Of a DNA stretch of 39,634 nt, positions 34,712 to 39,634 are shown piece after piece (the first letter of the stretch is position 1; the number at the start of each line of letters is the position of its first letter). A model generated the notes under the pieces. That model worked only from the letters and a program-made list of their open reading frames with translations. It was not told the DNA's origin and searched no databases. The stretch is from Subdoligranulum sp. CAG:314. Its GTDB lineage: Bacteria; Bacillota; Clostridia; Christensenellales; CAG-314. The stretch covers positions 1 to 39,634 of the forward strand of contig FR900992.1 of assembly GCA_000437915.1 (NCBI GenBank), in the 5' to 3' direction. The position numbers were made by a program, and so were the translations under genes.

Positions 34712-37615
34712 CTATTGTGATTTTTTGTTCTTTCTCTCACGAATAATTTCGTGCAGCCACTTGAACTTGAATTTGCGCACCGCTATATCCAACAGGAAAA
34801 GCACAATCGCGGCAATGATAAAAGCAAGTCTCGGGTCATAGGTTTTGGCGATTTCCGTCACAAATCCGTCCAGAATCTCGTCGGGCGACTGCAAATCGGA
34901 AACCAATACGCCGTTGCCCTTTTGGGCAATTTCGGCAAGCAACGCCTTCGACGGGTCTATATCCGTCTCCTCGACATTCAAGTCGTACTCTTTCGAGTAG
35001 GAAAAGTTCTTGTAAATCTCGTACAGGGAGTTTTCAACGGGATTTCCCGCATCGTCGTACTTTTGCAAAACGATTTTGTAAACTCCGCCCTTTTTCACAA
35101 CTATGTCGCTGCGGCTGTAACTGTTTGCAGAGCTCAAAGCCAAAGTGACATAGACGGAATCGGTCGCGGGGTCCCCCGACGTTTCGTTGAGGGAAATCAC
35201 CGTACCTGTCGACATATCCTCGATTGTGCCGCGTATTGTCTCGTTTTCCGCAAGAGCCTCGTTGACATAGACATTCAGCTGATTTATGTAATTGTCCTCG
35301 TTCAGCGTACCGTACAGAAGCGTGGGACGGATGCTTTCCGTCGGCATAAGATTTCTGACCACGTTGAGCAAAAATGTCTGACCGTTTGCGTCCTGCATAA
35401 ATTGACCGGACCACTCTCCGCCGTTGAGGTCGCACATAAAGCTGCCGACCATACCACCTTTGCTGTTATCGTTTTTCAAATATTTCCACTGCACGTAAAG
35501 CGGAACGCTGTAATCGCCCGAGAGCACCATATCCGCGCCGGTACGCAGCTTGACGCCGAAAAATCCTCCCAACTGAACAGTCAATTTGTTCTGCGTGCCT
35601 TCCTCCGCGGTTCCGGTTTCCACGCCGCTTAGCAGCGGTGAAAGCAGATTGGCAACCGTAGGATTAAACGGCTCGTCGTCCACTTCTTTAAGCTCGGGCA
35701 CGCTCAGGTTTTCTTTACTCCATATCGAAACTTCGGTAATGTTGCTCGATACGCAAATCGTGCCGTGTCCGAGTATGACGGCGCGCACCATTTTTCTGTA
35801 AGGCGAAAGACTTTCTCCGTTCAAACGCGGGTCGTCAATAGTGATTTCGCCAGGTTTATATTCGAACTCCTCCGTCATGCCTATACCCAAAAACGAGAAA
35901 GAAATTCCGTCTTTGTCGTAATAATCCCTGATTAACTGTTCGTATTGTACCGTCTGATCGTCTCCTACCAAAGCGTCCGAAACCAAAACAATATGACGCC
36001 TTTCAATTTCCTGAAAACTTCTCAAAATCTGTCCCGCGCGCTCTATCGCTCCGGGGAACGTAGTGCCGCCGCCGGTAGAAATATTGTTGATAGCGGAATA
36101 AATTTTGCTTTCCTGCGTACGGGGCGTGAGAGGCAAAACCATTTCGTAGTCGGTTGACAACGTCATGATGCCTATGTAGTCTCTTTCGGAAAGCGCACCC
36201 AGCGCACTGGACGCGGCCGTCTTTGCAAGCTCGATCGGGTCGCCCTGCATCGAGCCGGAAACGTCGATGATAAAAATAACTCCCAAAGGCGGTGTGTAAT
36301 TTATTGCCTGAACGGGAAGCATTTGCTGATACAGACTTCCGTACATATCCGTTCTGTTGTACGCGTTTGCATTTTCTCCGTCCTTGCCGCCTATGGTAAA
36401 CATTCCGCCGCCGTAGGTCGATACATATTCCTCCAACATTTCGACGAAGTTTTCGGGCATATTGGTGTTTCTGACACTGTTCTCCACGCGCGCGCCCAAA
36501 TCGTAGTTGGAAATGTTGTTGAGAATAACCTGGTCATACTGACGCAGCTCGTCAACCGTCGTCGGAATTTCCTCCGAATCGTACACGTTGAGTACGGTAA
36601 CGTCAAAATTGCCTTCTTCGGTCAGAAGGTTGACCAAAGCGTCCGATTCTCCGCCGTTTCTTTCCAGAATCAGAATTTTGTCGAATACTTCCAAATTGAA
36701 ATATGTATTGTAGACGTTGTTCTGAATAATTCCGTCCTCGTAGGACTGCGGAAACTCGTCAATGGAAAAGCCCATTTTGTGAAGTCCGTCAGTATCAAAC
36801 GAGTGATTTAAAGCAACCGTATGAGTACCGGGAGACAGCTCGATTGTCTGAGTTGCGCACTCCACGTCGTTGTCGGTAAGCTTCAACTGTGCGGTAACCG
36901 TTGAGTTGGTGAGCAAAGTGACGTTTATCGTAAAATTCTGTTCGACGCTGAGCTGATAATCGGGAAACTGCACGTCCAAAATCTGAATGTCGTCTCCGTC
37001 AAAGTCCGAAGAAACGTGCACGGTGTCAAGCCTTGTGCCCTGTCCCGTAATCTGCCCTATGACGTTAAGCACGTCTTCATCCGTTTCCTTTCCGTCGGTG
37101 ACAAGTATGATTTTGGCAGTCTCGGGATATTGGAAAAGAGTGCGGGCATATCTCAGCGCGGCTGCCATGTCGGACGCGCTTGTGTCGGGCGTCTCTTGAC
37201 TGTCCCTGTAAAGCTCGTAAACTCTGTCGACATTTGCCGTCAAGGGAACGACGTATTTGGAGTCGAAACCGAAGGTAACTATGCCTACCTTAAAGCCGTC
37301 GTAGCTGACCTTGTCCAAAGCGGCTCTCAAAAATTGGTCTCTTTCTATAAACGACTCTTCCTGCGAATCCGAAACATCCACGACAAACAAAATTTCGTTT
37401 TGGTCGTTGGAAAGCTTGTAATCAAACCTAATCCCCGAAAGCACGGAAATGGCAAGAACCATTACGCACATATGCAACACCATTGAAGTAATGCGGTTTC
37501 TCGTCCGTCTGTACTTCTTTGACAGCATGAAATACGGAATCAGCGTAAGCGCCAACGCGGGAATCAACAGCAAAAGAAGCCATGGATGAGAAAAAACTAT
37601 TTGAAAATCATGCAT
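34712..37615 (-). CDS. Membrane protein with two VWA domains and a GATase-like domain
   Basis: 967 residues from the ATG at 37615, which is preceded by GGAGAG; an upstream in-frame start has no such site and lies in the neighbour's end. Two membrane segments (about 10-30 and 43-62) precede the first VWA domain, whose MIDAS motif is DVSDS (Asp80). A class-I-glutamine-amidotransferase-like domain (about 311-435, YDQVILNNISN and YGGGMFTIGG) lies before a second VWA with MIDAS DVSGS (Asp451). A beta-rich region and a C-terminal membrane helix (about 932-950) end the protein. It resembles membrane proteins of MoxR/BatA-type gene clusters. It starts 13 bases after the BatA-like gene. Metal-dependent ligand binding outside the membrane is inferred. 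Confidence 0.88.
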   Translation of the reverse strand: MHDFQIVFSHPWLLLLLIPALALTLIPYFMLSKKYRRTRNRITSMVLHMCVMVLAISVLSGIRFDYKLSNDQNEILFVVDVSDSQEESFIERDQFLRAALDKVSYDGFKVGIVTFGFDSKYVVPLTANVDRVYELYRDSQETPDTSASDMAAALRYARTLFQYPETAKIILVTDGKETDEDVLNVIGQITGQGTRLDTVHVSSDFDGDDIQILDVQFPDYQLSVEQNFTINVTLLTNSTVTAQLKLTDNDVECATQTIELSPGTHTVALNHSFDTDGLHKMGFSIDEFPQSYEDGIIQNNVYNTYFNLEVFDKILILERNGGESDALVNLLTEEGNFDVTVLNVYDSEEIPTTVDELRQYDQVILNNISNYDLGARVENSVRNTNMPENFVEMLEEYVSTYGGGMFTIGGKDGENANAYNRTDMYGSLYQQMLPVQAINYTPPLGVIFIIDVSGSMQGDPIELAKTAASSALGALSERDYIGIMTLSTDYEMVLPLTPRTQESKIYSAINNISTGGGTTFPGAIERAGQILRSFQEIERRHIVLVSDALVGDDQTVQYEQLIRDYYDKDGISFSFLGIGMTEEFEYKPGEITIDDPRLNGESLSPYRKMVRAVILGHGTICVSSNITEVSIWSKENLSVPELKEVDDEPFNPTVANLLSPLLSGVETGTAEEGTQNKLTVQLGGFFGVKLRTGADMVLSGDYSVPLYVQWKYLKNDNSKGGMVGSFMCDLNGGEWSGQFMQDANGQTFLLNVVRNLMPTESIRPTLLYGTLNEDNYINQLNVYVNEALAENETIRGTIEDMSTGTVISLNETSGDPATDSVYVTLALSSANSYSRSDIVVKKGGVYKIVLQKYDDAGNPVENSLYEIYKNFSYSKEYDLNVEETDIDPSKALLAEIAQKGNGVLVSDLQSPDEILDGFVTEIAKTYDPRLAFIIAAIVLFLLDIAVRKFKFKWLHEIIRERKNKKSQ

Positions 37616-37628
37616 ACCTTTCTCTCCT

Positions 37629-39602
37629 TTACGCCTCTTCTTTGATATGCAGCACCCACTCGATGAACAGGAATGCCACAAGCGCAGCCGCAATATAAAT
37701 CAGCAAGTCGTAGTAATAATCGTTTTCATCCTCAATCTTGTACGGGTTTACCATACTGTTGCGGGAATCCTTGATATTGCTTTCGGTCGAAGGAATTTTC
37801 ACATAAATATCGGTTGTTATATCCTTTCCGAAATCGGTAGTCTGTTTTATCTGATACATACCGGGCAATCCCGTGGTGAAGGTGGCGGGGAAAATGCTCA
37901 AAATTTCCAACTGCTGATTGTTATACCAAACGGAAAGCTCGCTTCCTCTGCCGTTGAGCGAAATGGCGCTGCCTACCTCAAACGAGTTGCCCGAGACCGT
38001 AGTCGGGAAAAAATGCCTGAATATGTTGTTTACCATCAATTGAAAATCGTAAAGTATGACGTTGTTGGAGTAATGGACGGAAAAAGCCATAACCACAACC
38101 TTGGCGTCGGAGGTCTCCTTTACCATAAGCGCAGGCTTGTTGTCAACGCTCATCAAAACCTTGTAAGCCGAGTCGCGCTGCGAAATAACGCAATATCTGC
38201 TTACTGTAATTTTGTCAGGTCTTATATTGTTGGTTATCGCATGCTCCTCTCCTGCCGAAAGAGAAACAGGCTTTCCGAAATTGTATACTCCTGTCACTCC
38301 GAAGCCCGCGCCGATAGGCGAGCCCTCAATAGGGTCGACAAGCCAGACAACGCCGTCTTCGGGCATCCTTTCGGGCATAATGTGCTCGAAAAGATAAAGG
38401 TCGAATCCGCTTAGAGCGTAATTGCCGTCCTTGACTTCGGTCAACTGAATATCCCAGCGGTCTTTAAGATTGGCCTGCAACACGAAGAAAGCAGCGTTGA
38501 AAAACGTGTTTGCCGAGCTGCTTGTATACTGAATTTTAAGGACCTCTTTTTGTCCGCCGAAAATTTCAAAGCTGTTGTCGTTTATAAAGGAATCGCTTTC
38601 CGTACCCAAATCAAGAGATATATGCACCGATTGATACGAATAAACTTTTTGAGCTTCCTTAATAAATATGTATTCCGTATTCTCCGTTTGCTTGGGCTGC
38701 TCTTCGCCGTCCGCAAGATATTTGAAAACCACCGTCTTTGTGTTGTCCCGGGTGCAGGTGACTGTTGTCGAAAACTGATAGGTAAGACCTGCGGATGTAG
38801 AGTCGCTGGCATTTACCCCCTGAACGTCCATATTGACGGTGATATGCTTTTCGGCGCCGTAAACCGCAACGTCGATATAAAAAGCGTAATAGTTGTTGTC
38901 TTCGAGAACGGCGCGCGCATTCAAAATCGCCGCGTTCCATTCGTCCGCATCGGCTACGTTCACTACATTCACGCGCGGAGGCACGTTTGAATACAGCACA
39001 TCCGTATACAGCCAAACCTCTGCGGCGGGGTTATCGGAGAGCACGCTCTCGCACATTGCCATGGCGCCGTCAACATCCGAAGTGCCGTAAGAACAAGCGG
39101 CTTCGTCAAAATAGATGTCGTCCATAGTATTGTCGAAAATCGTCAGACCTTGGGAATTTACTCTTTCCAACAAAAAGTGCGGCTTTGAGTCGGCAATGAT
39201 TACCGAAACCACTCCGCCGTCATTCAAAACTTCGTTGCCTTTGACTCTTGCTAAGTCAACGGCTCTCTCAAACCGTGTTTCGCCGTTTGTCTCGGCGCGC
39301 ATACTTGCCGAAGAGTCGATAATCGCTATGACTTCGACGTAATCGGCCTGCGCTTTGAGCACTTCGTTGGGTTGCGCGAGAATAAGCGCGCACGTCACCA
39401 ACGCAAGAATCTGACAGATAATAATCAAGATGTTCCTCAGCTTGCTTATAGGAACTCTCTTCTTTTTGTATTTCAGACTTAATTTCCAGATATAAGTGCT
39501 GGAAATATATTTTTGCTGGTAGTTCGGCCTTATCAGATAAATAATGATTAATGCGACAACGCCGATTAATCCCAGCAAGCCTAAAGGGGTTAATAATTTC
39601 AT
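37629..39602 (-). CDS. BatA-like membrane protein with VWA domain
   Basis: 657 residues. Two N-terminal membrane helices (about 5-25 and 57-77) with RVPISKLRNILII between them resemble the BatA/aerotolerance N-terminal region. A VWA domain follows with MIDAS DSSAS (96-100), then a GATase-like/beta region (about 350-480, VVWLVDPIEGSPIGAG) and a C-terminal membrane helix (about 630-650). Such proteins usually act with a MoxR-type AAA+ ATPase and a DUF58 protein, expected just upstream outside the window. The ATG overlaps the stop of the upstream frame (ATGA). Confidence 0.87.
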   Translation of the reverse strand: MKLLTPLGLLGLIGVVALIIIYLIRPNYQQKYISSTYIWKLSLKYKKKRVPISKLRNILIIICQILALVTCALILAQPNEVLKAQADYVEVIAIIDSSASMRAETNGETRFERAVDLARVKGNEVLNDGGVVSVIIADSKPHFLLERVNSQGLTIFDNTMDDIYFDEAACSYGTSDVDGAMAMCESVLSDNPAAEVWLYTDVLYSNVPPRVNVVNVADADEWNAAILNARAVLEDNNYYAFYIDVAVYGAEKHITVNMDVQGVNASDSTSAGLTYQFSTTVTCTRDNTKTVVFKYLADGEEQPKQTENTEYIFIKEAQKVYSYQSVHISLDLGTESDSFINDNSFEIFGGQKEVLKIQYTSSSANTFFNAAFFVLQANLKDRWDIQLTEVKDGNYALSGFDLYLFEHIMPERMPEDGVVWLVDPIEGSPIGAGFGVTGVYNFGKPVSLSAGEEHAITNNIRPDKITVSRYCVISQRDSAYKVLMSVDNKPALMVKETSDAKVVVMAFSVHYSNNVILYDFQLMVNNIFRHFFPTTVSGNSFEVGSAISLNGRGSELSVWYNNQQLEILSIFPATFTTGLPGMYQIKQTTDFGKDITTDIYVKIPSTESNIKDSRNSMVNPYKIEDENDYYYDLLIYIAAALVAFLFIEWVLHIKEEA

Positions 39603-39634
39603 GCCATGATACCTACATTCAACAATTCGCCGAA
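39599..39634 (-). CDS. Last codons of an upstream gene, partial
   Basis: The minus strand reads FGELLNVGIMA then TGA at 39599-39601, overlapping the BatA-like start by 4 bases, the usual sign of a coupled operon. Family experience predicts a DUF58 protein here, but 11 residues cannot show it. Confidence 0.45.
   Translation of the reverse strand, partial: FGELLNVGIMA

Noticed and set aside
1..39634. CRISPR array, transposase or integrase genes
   Set aside because: No regularly spaced repeats with spacers and no recognisable transposase or integrase frame were seen on either strand.

Overview
The window looks like chromosomal DNA of a low-to-mid GC Gram-positive (Bacillota), most likely an uncultured Clostridia-type gut bacterium. 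The basis is the lepA-hemW pair, strong AGGAGG-type ribosome binding sites, sigma-A-like promoters, lipoproteins with the same short leader (lipobox Cys at residue 23 in all three), BspA-type leucine-rich repeats, InlB-type repeats and a PfoR-like EIIC protein. Nearly every gene lies on the minus strand, so the window reads biologically from high to low coordinates. This lineage assignment is inference.

Layout from right to left (direction of transcription). (1) 39634-26526: a surface operon. It has the last codons of an unseen upstream gene, a BatA-like membrane VWA protein, a second membrane protein with two VWA domains around a GATase-like domain, a BspA-type LRR lipoprotein and a 1689-residue lipoprotein with InlB-type repeats. 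(2) 26525-25455: a bidirectional terminator, a 421-base gene-free region full of hairpins and direct repeats, tRNA-Val(GAC) with its own promoter, and a small plus-strand lipoprotein. (3) 25319-15197: a phospho-sugar mutase, then an apparent six-gene operon from a strong promoter: hisS, CtpE-like P-type ATPase, SDR oxidoreductase, M3 oligoendopeptidase, PfoR-like EIIC, metallophosphoesterase, closed by a bidirectional terminator shared with a plus-strand XRE regulator. (4) 14702-9382: a membrane-anchored protein with six 54-residue repeats, then lepA (apparently leaderless) and hemW. (5) 9095-1: the accessory region, a polymorphic-toxin locus.

The toxin locus is the most unusual part. A 2056-residue protein joins an ABC-transporter-type solute-binding domain without a signal peptide, about four Ig-like domains and an RHS/YD-repeat shell, then stops just after the RHS core with no toxin domain; its stop codon lies inside a 42-bp perfect palindrome. 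Downstream lie displaced pieces: an RHS-core fragment, a truncated toxin end with a putative immunity gene, an orphan C-terminal cassette with a ParB/sulfiredoxin-like toxin end and a putative immunity gene, and an orphan cassette with a Hint pretoxin domain that runs off the window. Two cassettes begin with an identical 48-bp sequence, and hairpin terminators separate the units. This looks like an RHS shell with a silent reservoir of exchangeable toxin-immunity modules. Family calls come from reading the sequence only; no database search was run.
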